NCBI GenBank assembly: GCA_019828595.1
Contig: JAHQRK010000027.1
Span: forward strand, 124,001-188,000
Direction of reading: 5' to 3'
From: Aphanomyces cochlioides
Lineage: Eukaryota; Oomycota; Saprolegniomycetes; Saprolegniales; Verrucalvaceae
DNA: 64,000 nt
A program made the position numbers and the translations under genes. The notes below the pieces were generated by a model, which was not told the DNA's origin, ran no database searches, and saw only the letters and a program-made list of their open reading frames with translations. Shown here piece by piece: positions 26,899-39,770 of this stretch (position 1 is the first letter of the stretch; each line of letters opens with the position of its first letter).

Positions 26899-27681
26899 GC
26901 TTCATGCACACTTCCCTCCACTGCACACTCACACACAGCAAACATACAAACCCATTTCAGACATTACACTTCCTCACAAACTTTACACACACCAACACAC
27001 TACAGCGAAAATCAAACTTTACTACCCATCTATCTATACGCCACTACAAACCATTTCCAAACCTCTCCAAATGATTTCAAACTGTCTCGGCCTTTTCACA
27101 TCAACCCAGTCAACATATACACAAATGGACCAAGTCGACTTTTCCAGTGGGCCAAGCACGTCATGAAAACAACCCGTCATGGTATCTTTTCCCATGGATA
27201 CGAAATGTATACAACATCATACACTCCCGTATGTTCACAAGGATGTCTGACAATATCATGCTGGATCCGCGTATAGCTTAGTGTATAGCTTCTGGAACAA
27301 GTGGAGGCAGGATGAAAATGCATATTGTCATACAATGCATCCCGCGATTGAATTTAGACTTGAAGGCCACCAAATAGATACGTGGAAATACTGTTCCGAC
27401 AAAAAAGGTCGAGATACTATCAAACGTGTCGAACAGAAACGTTTGGGAAGATAAACATCGCTATAAATGATGGTGAAGATGGGGAGGATAGAGGGTACGT
27501 CAGCCTTGCAAAATGCTTATTCAACACGTAGGAAAGGGTGTATGGACATTGAAAAAATACTCTAAACGTATGAAAAGATGAAGCGTGTTGTGAGTGGATC
27601 GAATGGTATGACAAAGGCTGGTGGAAAGCCACCAATAGGAAAAAAGGACAGAAAAATCGACCTCGAGAGAGGCAAAAGGGA

Positions 27682-27752
27682 TGCGCCATCCGGGAATCGA
27701 ACCCGGGGCATCTCGATGGCAACGAGATATTTTACCACTAAACCAATGGCGC
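27682..27752 (-). tRNA. tRNA-Gly(GCC) copy 33, canonical
   Basis: G53 with G-type spacer. A private rearrangement 'catgggtac' lies near 28,036 in the 5' spacer. Confidence 0.95.
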
Positions 27753-28535
27753 GCTTCATGCACACTTCCCTCCACTGCACACTCACACACAGCAAACATA
27801 CAAACCCATTTCAGACATTACACTTCCTCACAAACTTTACACACACCAACACACTACAGCGAAAATCAAACTTTACTACCCATCTATCTATACGCCACTA
27901 CAAACCATTTCCAAACCTCTCCAAATGATTTCAAACTGTCTCGGCCTTTTCACATCAACCCAGTCAACATATACACAAATGGACCAAGTCGACTTTTCCA
28001 GTGGGCCAAGCACGTCATGAAAACAACCCGTCATGGGTACTTTTCCCATGGATACGAAATGTATACAACATCATACACTCCCGTATGTTCACAAGGATGT
28101 CTGACAATATCATGCTGGATCCGCGTATAGCTTAGTGTATAGCTTCTGGAACAAGTGGAGGCAGGATGAAAATGCATATTGTCATACAATGCATCCCGCG
28201 ATTGAATTTAGACTTGAAGGCCACCAAATAGATACGTGGAAATACTGTTCCGACAAAAAAGGTCGAGATACTATCAAACGTGTCGAACAGAAACGTTTGG
28301 GAAGATAAACATCGCTATAAATGATGGTGAAGATGGGGAGGATAGAGGGTACGTCAGCCTTGCAAAATGCTTATTCAACACGTAGGAAAGGGTGTATGGA
28401 CATTGAAAAAATACTCTAAACGTATGAAAAGATGAAGCGTGTTGTGAGTGGATCGAATGGTATGACAAAGGCTGGTGGAAAGCCACCAATAGGAAAAAAG
28501 GACAGAAAAATCGACCTCGAGAGAGGCAAAAGGGA

Positions 28536-28607
28536 TGCGCCATCCGGGGAATCGAACCCGGGGCATCTCGATGGCAACGAGATATTTTACCACTAAACCA
28601 ATGGCGC
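28536..28607 (-). tRNA. tRNA-Gly(GCC) copy 34, one-base T-arm insertion
   Basis: 72 nt. The B box GGTTCGATTCC is intact, but an extra C follows it, giving either an 8-nt T loop or a bulge. G-type spacer. Probably impaired. Confidence 0.65.
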
Positions 28608-29390
28608 GCTTCATGCACACTTCCCTCCACTGCACACTCACACACAGCAAACATACAAACCCATTTCAGACATTACACTTCCTCACAAACTTTACACACA
28701 CCAACACACTACAGCGAAAATCAAACTTTACTACCCATCTATCTATACGCCACTACAAACCATTTCCAAACCTCTCCAAATGATTTCAAACTGTCTCGGC
28801 CTTTTCACATCAACCCAGTCAACATATACACAAATGGACCAAGTCGACTTTTCCAGTGGGCCAAGCACGTCATGAAAACAACCCGTCATGGTATCTTTTC
28901 CCATGGATACGAAATGTATACAACATCATACACTCCCGTATGTTCACAAGGATGTCTGACAATATCATGCTGGATCCGCGTATAGCTTAGTGTATAGCTT
29001 CTGGAACAAGTGGAGGCAGGATGAAAATGCATATTGTCATACAATGCATCCCGCGATTGAATTTAGACTTGAAGGCCACCAAATAGATACGTGGAAATAC
29101 TGTTCCGACAAAAAAGGTCGAGATACTATCAAACGTGTCGAACAGAAACGTTTGGGAAGATAAACATCGCTATAAATGATGGTGAAGATGGGGAGGATAG
29201 AGGGTACGTCAGCCTTGCAAAATGCTTATTCAACACGTAGGAAAGGGTGTATGGACATTGAAAAAATACTCTAAACGTATGAAAAGATGAAGCGTGTTGT
29301 GAGTGGATCGAATGGTATGACAAAGGCTGGTGGAAAGCCACCAATAGGAAAAAAGGACAGAAAAATCGACCTCGAGAGAGGCAAAAGGGA

Positions 29391-29461
29391 TGCGCCATCC
29401 GGGAATCGAATCCGGGGCATCTCGATGGCAACGAGATATTTTACCACTAAACCAATGGCGC
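29391..29461 (-). tRNA. tRNA-Gly(GCC) copy 35, A53 variant inside the G53 block
   Basis: Full length with A53 and G-type spacer, as in copies 1-28, although both neighbours carry G53. Confidence 0.82.
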
Positions 29462-30244
29462 GCTTCATGCACACTTCCCTCCACTGCACACTCACACACA
29501 GCAAACATACAAACCCATTTCAGACATTACACTTCCTCACAAACTTTACACACACCAACACACTACAGCGAAAATCAAACTTTACTACCCATCTATCTAT
29601 ACGCCACTACAAACCATTTCCAAACCTCTCCAAATGATTTCAAACTGTCTCGGCCTTTTCACATCAACCCAGTCAACATATACACAAATGGACCAAGTCG
29701 ACTTTTCCAGTGGGCCAAGCACGTCATGAAAACAACCCGTCATGGTATCTTTTCCCATGGATACGAAATGTATACAACATCATACACTCCCGTATGTTCA
29801 CAAGGATGTCTGACAATATCATGCTGGATCCGCGTATAGCTTAGTGTATAGCTTCTGGAACAAGTGGAGGCAGGATGAAAATGCATATTGTCATACAATG
29901 CATCCCGCGATTGAATTTAGACTTGAAGGCCACCAAATAGATACGTGGAAATACTGTTCCGACAAAAAAGGTCGAGATACTATCAAACGTGTCGAACAGA
30001 AACGTTTGGGAAGATAAACATCGCTATAAATGATGGTGAAGATGGGGGGGATAGAGGGTACGTCAGCCTTGCAAAATGCTTATTCAACACGTAGGAAAGG
30101 GTGTATGGACATTGAAAAAATACTCTAAACGTATGAAAAGATGAATCGTGTTGTGAGTGGATCGAATGGTATGACAAAGGCTGGTGGAAAGCCACCAATA
30201 GGAAAAAAGGACAGAAAAATCGACCTCGAGAGAGGCAAAAGGGA

Positions 30245-30315
30245 TGCGCCATCCGGGAATCGAACCCGGGGCATCTCGATGGCAACGAGATATTTTACCA
30301 CTAAACCAATGGCGC
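30245..30315 (-). tRNA. tRNA-Gly(GCC) copy 36, canonical
   Basis: G53, T-type spacer. The unit has a longer G-run near 30,045 and one A missing near 30,540. Confidence 0.95.
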
Positions 30316-31098
30316 GCTTCATGCACACTTCCCTCCACTGCACACTCACACACAGCAAACATACAAACCCATTTCAGACATTACACTTCCTCACAAACTT
30401 TACACACACCAACACACTACAGCGAAAATCAAACTTTACTACCCATCTATCTATACGCCACTACAAACCATTTCCAAACCTCTCCAAATGATTTCAAACT
30501 GTCTCGGCCTTTTCACATCAACCCAGTCAACATATACACAATGGACCAAGTCGACTTTTCCAGTGGGCCAAGCACGTCATGAAAACAACCCGTCATGGTA
30601 TCTTTTCCCATGGATACGAAATGTATACAACATCATACACTCCCGTATGTTCACAAGGATGTCTGACAATATCATGCTGGATCCGCGTATAGCTTAGTGT
30701 ATAGCTTCTGGAACAAGTGGAGGCAGGATGAAAATGCATATTGTCATACAATGCATCCCGCGATTGAATTTAGACTTGAAGGCCACCAAATAGATACGTG
30801 GAAATACTGTTCCGACAAAAAAGGTCGAGATACTATCAAACGTGTCGAACAGAAACGTTTGGGAAGATAAACATCGCTATAAATGATGGTGAAGATGGGG
30901 AGGATAGAGGGTACGTCAGCCTTGCAAAATGCTTATTCAACACGTAGGAAAGGGTGTATGGACATTGAAAAAATACTCTAAACGTATGAAAAGATGAATC
31001 GTGTTGTGAGTGGATCGAATGGTATGACAAAGGCTGGTGGAAAGCCACCAATAGAAAAAAAAGGACAGAAAAATCGACCTCGAGAGAGGCAAAAGGGA

Positions 31099-31169
31099 TG
31101 CGCCATCCGGGAATCGAACCCGGGGCATCTCGATGGCAACGAGATATTTTACCACTAAACCAATGGCGC
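31099..31169 (-). tRNA. tRNA-Gly(GCC) copy 37, canonical
   Basis: G53, T-type spacer. An altered A-run lies near 31,055. Confidence 0.95.
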
Positions 31170-31952
31170 GCTTCATGCACACTTCCCTCCACTGCACACT
31201 CACACACAGCAAACATACAAACCCATTTCAGACATTACACTTCCTCACAAACTTTACACACACCAACACACTACAGCGAAAATCAAACTTTACTACCCAT
31301 CTATCTATACGCCACTACAAACCATTTCCAAACCTCTCCAAATGATTTCAAACTGTCTCGGCCTTTTCACATCAACCCAGTCAACATATACACAAATGGA
31401 CCAAGTCGACTTTTCCAGTGGGCCAAGCACGTCATGAAAACAACCCGTCATGGTATCTTTTCCCATGGATACGAAATGTATACAACATCATACACTCCCG
31501 TATGTTCACAAGGATGTCTGACAATATCATGCTGGATCCGCGTATAGCTTAGTGTATAGCTTCTGGAACAAGTGGAGGCAGGATGAAAATGCATATTGTC
31601 ATACAATGCATCCCGCGATTGAATTTAGACTTGAAGGCCACCAAATAGATACGTGGAAATACTGTTCCGACAAAAAAGGTCGAGATACTATCAAACGTGT
31701 CGAACAGAAACGTTTGGGAAGATAAACATCGCTATAAATGATGGTGAAGATGGGGAGGATAGAGGGTACGTCAGCCTTGCAAAATGCTTATTCAACACGT
31801 AGGAAAGGGTGTATGGACATTGAAAAAATACTCTAAACGTATGAAAAGATGAATCGTGTTGTGAGTGGATCGAATGGTATGACAAAGGCTGGTGGAAAGC
31901 CACCAATAGGAAAAAAGGACAGAAAAATCGACCTCGAGAGAGGCAAAAGGGA

Positions 31953-32023
31953 TGCGCCATCCGGGAATCGAACCCGGGGCATCTCGATGGCAACGAGATA
32001 TTTTACCACTAAACCAATGGCGC
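31953..32023 (-). tRNA. tRNA-Gly(GCC) copy 38, canonical
   Basis: G53, T-type spacer. Confidence 0.95.
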
Positions 32024-32806
32024 GCTTCATGCACACTTCCCTCCACTGCACACTCACACACAGCAAACATACAAACCCATTTCAGACATTACACTTCCTC
32101 ACAAACTTTACACACACCAACACACTACAGCGAAAATCAAACTTTACTACCCATCTATCTATACGCCACTACAAACCATTTCCAAACCTCTCCAAATGAT
32201 TTCAAACTGTCTCGGCCTTTTCACATCAACCCAGTCAACATATACACAAATGGACCAAGTCGACTTTTCCAGTGGGCCAAGCACGTCATGAAAACAACCC
32301 GTCATGGTATCTTTTCCCATGGATACGAAATGTATACAACATCATACACTCCCGTATGTTCACAAGGATGTCTGACAATATCATGCTGGATCCGCGTATA
32401 GCTTAGTGTATAGCTTCTGGAACAAGTGGAGGCAGGATGAAAATGCATATTGTCATACAATGCATCCCGCGATTGAATTTAGACTTGAAGGCCACCAAAT
32501 AGATACGTGGAAATACTGTTCCGACAAAAAAGGTCGAGATACTATCAAACGTGTCGAACAGAAACGTTTGGGAAGATAAACATCGCTATAAATGATGGTG
32601 AAGATGGGGAGGATAGAGGGTACGTCAGCCTTGCAAAATGCTTATTCAACACGTAGGAAAGGGTGTATGGACATTGAAAAAATACTCTAAACGTATGAAA
32701 AGATGAATCGTGTTGTGAGTGGATCGAATGGTATGACAAAGGCTGGTGGAAAGCCACCAATAGGAAAAAAGGACAGAAAAATCGACCTCGAGAGAGGCAA
32801 AAGGGA

Positions 32807-32877
32807 TGCGCCATCCGGGAATCGAACCCGGGGCATCTCGATGGCAACGAGATATTTTACCACTAAACCAATGGCGC
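32807..32877 (-). tRNA. tRNA-Gly(GCC) copy 39, canonical
   Basis: G53, T-type spacer. Confidence 0.95.
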
Positions 32878-33660
32878 GCTTCATGCACACTTCCCTCCAC
32901 TGCACACTCACACACAGCAAACATACAAACCCATTTCAGACATTACACTTCCTCACAAACTTTACACACACCAACACACTACAGCGAAAATCAAACTTTA
33001 CTACCCATCTATCTATACGCCACTACAAACCATTTCCAAACCTCTCCAAATGATTTCAAACTGTCTCGGCCTTTTCACATCAACCCAGTCAACATATACA
33101 CAAATGGACCAAGTCGACTTTTCCAGTGGGCCAAGCACGTCATGAAAACAACCCGTCATGGTATCTTTTCCCATGGATACGAAATGTATACAACATCATA
33201 CACTCCCGTATGTTCACAAGGATGTCTGACAATATCATGCTGGATCCGCGTATAGCTTAGTGTATAGCTTCTGGAACAAGTGGAGGCAGGATGAAAATGC
33301 ATATTGTCATACAATGCATCCCGCGATTGAATTTAGACTTGAAGGCCACCAAATAGATACGTGGAAATACTGTTCCGACAAAAAAGGTCGAGATACTATC
33401 AAACGTGTCGAACAGAAACGTTTGGGAAGATAAACATCGCTATAAATGATGGTGAAGATGGGGAGGATAGAGGGTACGTCAGCCTTGCAAAATGCTTATT
33501 CAACACGTAGGAAAGGGTGTATGGACATTGAAAAAATACTCTAAACGTATGAAAAGATGAATCGTGTTGTGAGTGGATCGAATGGTATGACAAAGGCTGG
33601 TGGAAAGCCACCAATAGGAAAAAAGGACAGAAAAATCGACCTCGAGAGAGGCAAAAGGGA

Positions 33661-33731
33661 TGCGCCATCCGGGAATCGAACCCGGGGCATCTCGATGGCA
33701 ACGAGATATTTTACCACTAAACCAATGGCGC
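33661..33731 (-). tRNA. tRNA-Gly(GCC) copy 40, canonical
   Basis: G53, T-type spacer. Confidence 0.95.
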
Positions 33732-34513
33732 GCTTCATGCACACTTCCCTCCACTGCACACTCACACACAGCAAACATACAAACCCATTTCAGACATTAC
33801 ACTTCCTCACAAACTTTACACACACCAACACACTACAGCGAAAATCAAACTTTACTACCCATCTATCTATACGCCACTACAAACCATTTCCAAACCTCTC
33901 CAAATGATTTCAAACTGTCTCGGCCTTTTCACATCAACCCAGTCAACATATACACAAATGGACCAAGTCGACTTTTCCAGTGGGCCAAGCACGTCATGAA
34001 AACAACCCGTCATGGTATCTTTTCCCATGGATACGAAATGTATACAACATCATACACTCCCGTATGTTCACAAGGATGTCTGACAATATCATGCTGGATC
34101 CGCGTATAGCTTAGTGTATAGCTTCTGGAACAAGTGGAGGCAGGATGAAAATGCATATTGTCATACAATGCATCCCGCGATTGAATTTAGACTTGAAGGC
34201 CACCAAATAGATACGTGGAAATACTGTTCCGACAAAAAAGGTCGAGATACTATCAAACGTGTCGAACAGAAACGTTTGGGAAGATAAACATCGCTATAAA
34301 TGATGGTGAAGATGGGAGGATAGAGGGTACGTCAGCCTTGCAAAATGCTTATTCAACACGTAGGAAAGGGTGTATGGACATTGAAAAAATACTCTAAACG
34401 TATGAAAAGATGAATCGTGTTGTGAGTGGATCGAATGGTATGACAAAGGCTGGTGGAAAGCCACCAATAGGAAAAAAGGACAGAAAAATCGACCTCGAGA
34501 GAGGCAAAAGGGA

Positions 34514-34584
34514 TGCGCCATCCGGGAATCGAACCCGGGGCATCTCGATGGCAACGAGATATTTTACCACTAAACCAATGGCGC
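34514..34584 (-). tRNA. tRNA-Gly(GCC) copy 41, canonical
   Basis: G53, T-type spacer. The unit has a short G-run near 34,315 (gggagga). Confidence 0.95.
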
Positions 34585-35366
34585 GCTTCATGCACACTTC
34601 CCTCCACTGCACACTCACACACAGCAAACATACAAACCCATTTCAGACATTACACTTCCTCACAAACTTTACACACACCAACACACTACAGCGAAAATCA
34701 AACTTTACTACCCATCTATCTATACGCCACTACAAACCATTTCCAAACCTCTCCAAATGATTTCAAACTGTCTCGGCCTTTTCACATCAACCCAGTCAAC
34801 ATATACACAAATGGACCAAGTCGACTTTTCCAGTGGGCCAAGCACGTCATGAAAACAACCCGTCATGGTATCTTTTCCCATGGATACGAAATGTATACAA
34901 CATCATACACTCCCGTATGTTCACAAGGATGTCTGACAATATCATGCTGGATCCGCGTATAGCTTAGTGTATAGCTTCTGGAACAAGTGGAGGCAGGATG
35001 AAAATGCATATTGTCATACAATGCATCCCGCGATTGAATTTAGACTTGAAGGCCACCAAATAGATACGTGGAAATACTGTTCCGACAAAAAAGGTCGAGA
35101 TACTATCAAACGTGTCGAACAGAAACGTTTGGGAAGATAAACATCGCTATAAATGATGGTGAAGATGGGGGGATAGAGGGTACGTCAGCCTTGCAAAATG
35201 CTTATTCAACACGTAGGAAAGGGTGTATGGACATTGAAAAAATACTCTAAACGTATGAAAAGATGAATCGTGTTGTGAGTGGATCGAATGGTATGACAAA
35301 GGCTGGTGGAAAGCCACCAATAGGAAAAAAGGACAGAAAAATCGACCTCGAGAGAGGCAAAAGGGA

Positions 35367-35437
35367 TGCGCCATCCGGGAATCGAACCCGGGGCATCTCG
35401 ATGGCAACGAGATATTTTACCACTAAACCAATGGCGC
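35367..35437 (-). tRNA. tRNA-Gly(GCC) copy 42, canonical
   Basis: G53, T-type spacer, with the 'ggggggata' G-run form. Confidence 0.95.
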
Positions 35438-36218
35438 GCTTCATGCACACTTCCCTCCACTGCACACTCACACACAGCAAACATACAAACCCATTTCAGA
35501 CATTACACTTCCTCACAAACTTTACACACACCAACACACTACAGCGAAAATCAAACTTTACTACCCATCTATCTATACGCCACTACAAACCATTTCCAAA
35601 CCTCTCCAAATGATTTCAAACTGTCTCGGCCTTTTCACATCAACCCAGTCAACATATACACAAATGGACCAAGTCGACTTTTCCAGTGGGCCAAGCACGT
35701 CATGAAAACAACCCGTCATGGTATCTTTTCCCATGGATACGAAATGTATACAACATCATACACTCCCGTATGTTCACAAGGATGTCTGACAATATCATGC
35801 TGGATCCGCGTATAGCTTAGTGTATAGCTTCTGGAACAAGTGGAGGCAGGATGAAAATGCATATTGTCATACAATGCATCCCGCGATTGAATTTAGACTT
35901 GAAGGCCACCAAATAGATACGTGGAAATACTGTTCCGACAAAAAAGGTCGAGATACTATCAAACGTGTCGAACAGAAACGTTTGGGAAGATAAACATCGC
36001 TATAAATGATGGTGAAGATGGGGAGGATAGAGGGTACGAGCCTTGCAAAATGCTTATTCAACACGTAGGAAAGGGTGTATGGACATTGAAAAAATACTCT
36101 AAACGTATGAAAAGATGAATCGTGTTGTGAGTGGATCGAATGGTATGACAAAGGCTGGTGGAAAGCCACCAATAGGAAAAAAGGACAGAAAAATCGACCT
36201 CGAGAGAGGCAAAAGGGA

Positions 36219-36289
36219 TGCGCCATCCGGGAATCGAACCCGGGGCATCTCGATGGCAACGAGATATTTTACCACTAAACCAATGGCGC
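36219..36289 (-). tRNA. tRNA-Gly(GCC) copy 43, canonical
   Basis: G53, T-type spacer. Two bases are missing near 36,038 ('gtacgagcc'). Confidence 0.95.
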
Positions 36290-37072
36290 GCTTCATGCAC
36301 ACTTCCCTCCACTGCACACTCACACACAGCAAACATACAAACCCATTTCAGACATTACACTTCCTCACAAACTTTACACACACCAACACACTACAGCGAA
36401 AATCAAACTTTACTACCCATCTATCTATACGCCACTACAAACCATTTCCAAACCTCTCCAAATGATTTCAAACTGTCTCGGCCTTTTCACATCAACCCAG
36501 TCAACATATACACAAATGGACCAAGTCGACTTTTCCAGTGGGCCAAGCACGTCATGAAAACAACCCGTCATGGTATCTTTTCCCATGGATACGAAATGTA
36601 TACAACATCATACACTCCCGTATGTTCACAAGGATGTCTGACAATATCATGCTGGATCCGCGTATAGCTTAGTGTATAGCTTCTGGAACAAGTGGAGGCA
36701 GGATGAAAATGCATATTGTCATACAATGCATCCCGCGATTGAATTTAGACTTGAAGGCCACCAAATAGATACGTGGAAATACTGTTCCGACAAAAAAGGT
36801 CGAGATACTATCAAACGTGTCGAACAGAAACGTTTGGGAAGATAAACATCGCTATAAATGATGGTGAAGATGGGGGGGATAGAGGGTACGTCAGCCTTGC
36901 AAAATGCTTATTCAACACGTAGGAAAGGGTGTATGGACATTGAAAAAATACTCTAAACGTATGAAAAGATGAATCGTGTTGTGAGTGGATCGAATGGTAT
37001 GACAAAGGCTGGTGGAAAGCCACCAATAGGAAAAAAGGACAGAAAAATCGACCTCGAGAGAGGCAAAAGGGA

Positions 37073-37143
37073 TGCGCCATCCGGGAATCGAACCCGGGGC
37101 ATCTCGATGGCAACGAGATATTTTACCACTAAACCAATGGCGC
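37073..37143 (-). tRNA. tRNA-Gly(GCC) copy 44, canonical
   Basis: G53, T-type spacer. A 2-bp 'ac' insertion lies near 37,543 in the 5' spacer. Confidence 0.95.
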
Positions 37144-37927
37144 GCTTCATGCACACTTCCCTCCACTGCACACTCACACACAGCAAACATACAAACCCAT
37201 TTCAGACATTACACTTCCTCACAAACTTTACACACACCAACACACTACAGCGAAAATCAAACTTTACTACCCATCTATCTATACGCCACTACAAACCATT
37301 TCCAAACCTCTCCAAATGATTTCAAACTGTCTCGGCCTTTTCACATCAACCCAGTCAACATATACACAAATGGACCAAGTCGACTTTTCCAGTGGGCCAA
37401 GCACGTCATGAAAACAACCCGTCATGGTATCTTTTCCCATGGATACGAAATGTATACAACATCATACACTCCCGTATGTTCACAAGGATGTCTGACAATA
37501 TCATGCTGGATCCGCGTATAGCTTAGTGTATAGCTTCTGGAACACAAGTGGAGGCAGGATGAAAATGCATATTGTCATACAATGCATCCCGCGATTGAAT
37601 TTAGACTTGAAGGCCACCAAATAGATACGTGGAAATACTGTTCCGACAAAAAAGGTCGAGATACTATCAAACGTGTCGAACAGAAACGTTTGGGAAGATA
37701 AACATCGCTATAAATGATGGTGAAGATGGGGGGATAGAGGGTACGTCAGCCTTGCAAAATGCTTATTCAACACGTAGGAAAGGGTGTATGGACATTGAAA
37801 AAATACTCTAAACGTATGAAAAGATGAATCGTGTTGTGAGTGGATCGAATGGTATGACAAAGGCTGGTGGAAAGCCACCAATAGGAAAAAAGGACAGAAA
37901 AATCGACCTCGAGAGAGGCAAAAGGGA

Positions 37928-37998
37928 TGCGCCATCCGGGAATCGAACCCGGGGCATCTCGATGGCAACGAGATATTTTACCACTAAACCAATGGCGC
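37928..37998 (-). tRNA. tRNA-Gly(GCC) copy 45, canonical
   Basis: G53, T-type spacer. Confidence 0.95.
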
Positions 37999-38780
37999 GC
38001 TTCATGCACACTTCCCTCCACTGCACACTCACACACAGCAAACATACAAACCCATTTCAGACATTACACTTCCTCACAAACTTTACACACACCAACACAC
38101 TACAGCGAAAATCAAACTTTACTACCCATCTATCTATACGCCACTACAAACCATTTCCAAACCTCTCCAAATGATTTCAAACTGTCTCGGCCTTTTCACA
38201 TCAACCCAGTCAACATATACACAAATGGACCAAGTCGACTTTTCCAGTGGGCCAAGCACGTCATGAAAACAACCCGTCATGGTATCTTTTCCCATGGATA
38301 CGAAATGTATACAACATCATACACTCCCGTATGTTCACAAGGATGTCTGACAATATCATGCTGGATCCGCGTATAGCTTAGTGTATAGCTTCTGGAACAA
38401 GTGGAGGCAGGATGAAAATGCATATTGTCATACAATGCATCCCGCGATTGAATTTAGACTTGAAGGCCACCAAATAGATACGTGGAAATACTGTTCCGAC
38501 AAAAAAGGTCGAGATACTATCAAACGTGTCGAACAGAAACGTTTGGGAAGATAAACATCGCTATAAATGATGGTGAAGATGGGGGGATAGAGGGTACGTC
38601 AGCCTTGCAAAATGCTTATTCAACACGTAGGAAAGGGTGTATGGACATTGAAAAAATACTCTAAACGTATGAAAAGATGAATCGTGTTGTGAGTGGATCG
38701 AATGGTATGACAAAGGCTGGTGGAAAGCCACCAATAGGAAAAAAGGACAGAAAAATCGACCTCGAGAGAGGCAAAAGGGA

Positions 38781-38851
38781 TGCGCCATCCGGGAATCGAA
38801 CCCGGGGCATCTCGATGGCAACGAGATATTTTACCACTAAACCAATGGCGC
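38781..38851 (-). tRNA. tRNA-Gly(GCC) copy 46, canonical
   Basis: G53, T-type spacer. It is the last full-length canonical copy. Confidence 0.95.
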
Positions 38852-39633
38852 GCTTCATGCACACTTCCCTCCACTGCACACTCACACACAGCAAACATAC
38901 AAACCCATTTCAGACATTACACTTCCTCACAAACTTTACACACACCAACACACTACAGCGAAAATCAAACTTTACTACCCATCTATCTATACGCCACTAC
39001 AAACCATTTCCAAACCTCTCCAAATGATTTCAAACTGTCTCGGCCTTTTCACATCAACCCAGTCAACATATACACAAATGGACCAAGTCGACTTTTCCAG
39101 TGGGCCAAGCACGTCATGAAAACAACCCGTCATGGTATCTTTTCCCATGGATACGAAATGTATACAACATCATACACTCCCGTATGTTCACAAGGATGTC
39201 TGACAATATCATGCTGGATCCGCGTATAGCTTAGTGTATAGCTTCTGGAACAAGTGGAGGCAGGATGAAAATGCATATTGTCATACAATGCATCCCGCGA
39301 TTGAATTTAGACTTGAAGGCCACCAAATAGATACGTGGAAATACTGTTCCGACAAAAAAGGTCGAGATACTATCAAACGTGTCGAACAGAAACGTTTGGG
39401 AAGATAAACATCGCTATAAATGATGGTGAAGATGGGGGGATAGAGGGTACGTCAGCCTTGCAAAATGCTTATTCAACACGTAGGAAAGGGTGTATGGACA
39501 TTGAAAAAATACTCTAAACGTATGAAAAGATGAATCGTGTTGTGAGTGGATCGAATGGTATGACAAAGGCTGGTGGAAAGCCACCAATAGGAAAAAAGGA
39601 CAGAAAAATCGACCTCGAGAGAGGCAAAAGGGA

Positions 39634-39703
39634 TGCGCCATCCGGGAATCGAACCGGGGCATCTCGATGGCAACGAGATATTTTACCACTAAACCAATGG
39701 CGC
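39634..39703 (-). tRNA. tRNA-Gly(GCC) copy 47, T-stem deletion, at the array edge
   Basis: 70 nt. One G is missing before the B box, so the third T-stem pair becomes C-C, although GGTTCGATTCC itself is intact. The array ends 67 bp upstream of this gene, so it has lost most of the normal 5' spacer. Confidence 0.65.
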
Positions 39704-39770
39704 GCTTCATGCACACTTCCCTCCACTGCACACTCACACACAGCAAACATACAAACCCATTTCAGACATT

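Larger units (their letters stand above)
147..39770 (-). repeat. Tandem array of about 46 units of 854 bp, each with one tRNA-Gly(GCC) gene
   Basis: Head-to-tail repeats run without interruption from 147 to 39,770. Spacing between tRNA copies is 852-855 bp, with two exceptions: 823 bp after copy 9 (a 31-bp deletion near 7,556) and 860 bp before copy 27 (a GA-repeat expansion near 22,545). Other private changes are a rewritten 5' flank at copy 14 (about 11,536), a shortened site near 26,533, a T at 18,533, a 'gggtac' variant near 28,036 and a 2-bp insertion near 37,543. The first unit differs at three bases in its first 65 bp and is otherwise standard. The last unit stops about 65 bp upstream of its tRNA, at 39,770. 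The G-run near unit position 33-40 also varies in length. The only recognisable gene in the unit is the tRNA. Confidence 0.97.

Noticed and set aside
147..39770. CRISPR-like or rDNA-type array
   Set aside because: Units are 854 bp and uniform, with no short repeat-spacer structure and no rRNA sequence. The organism is eukaryotic.
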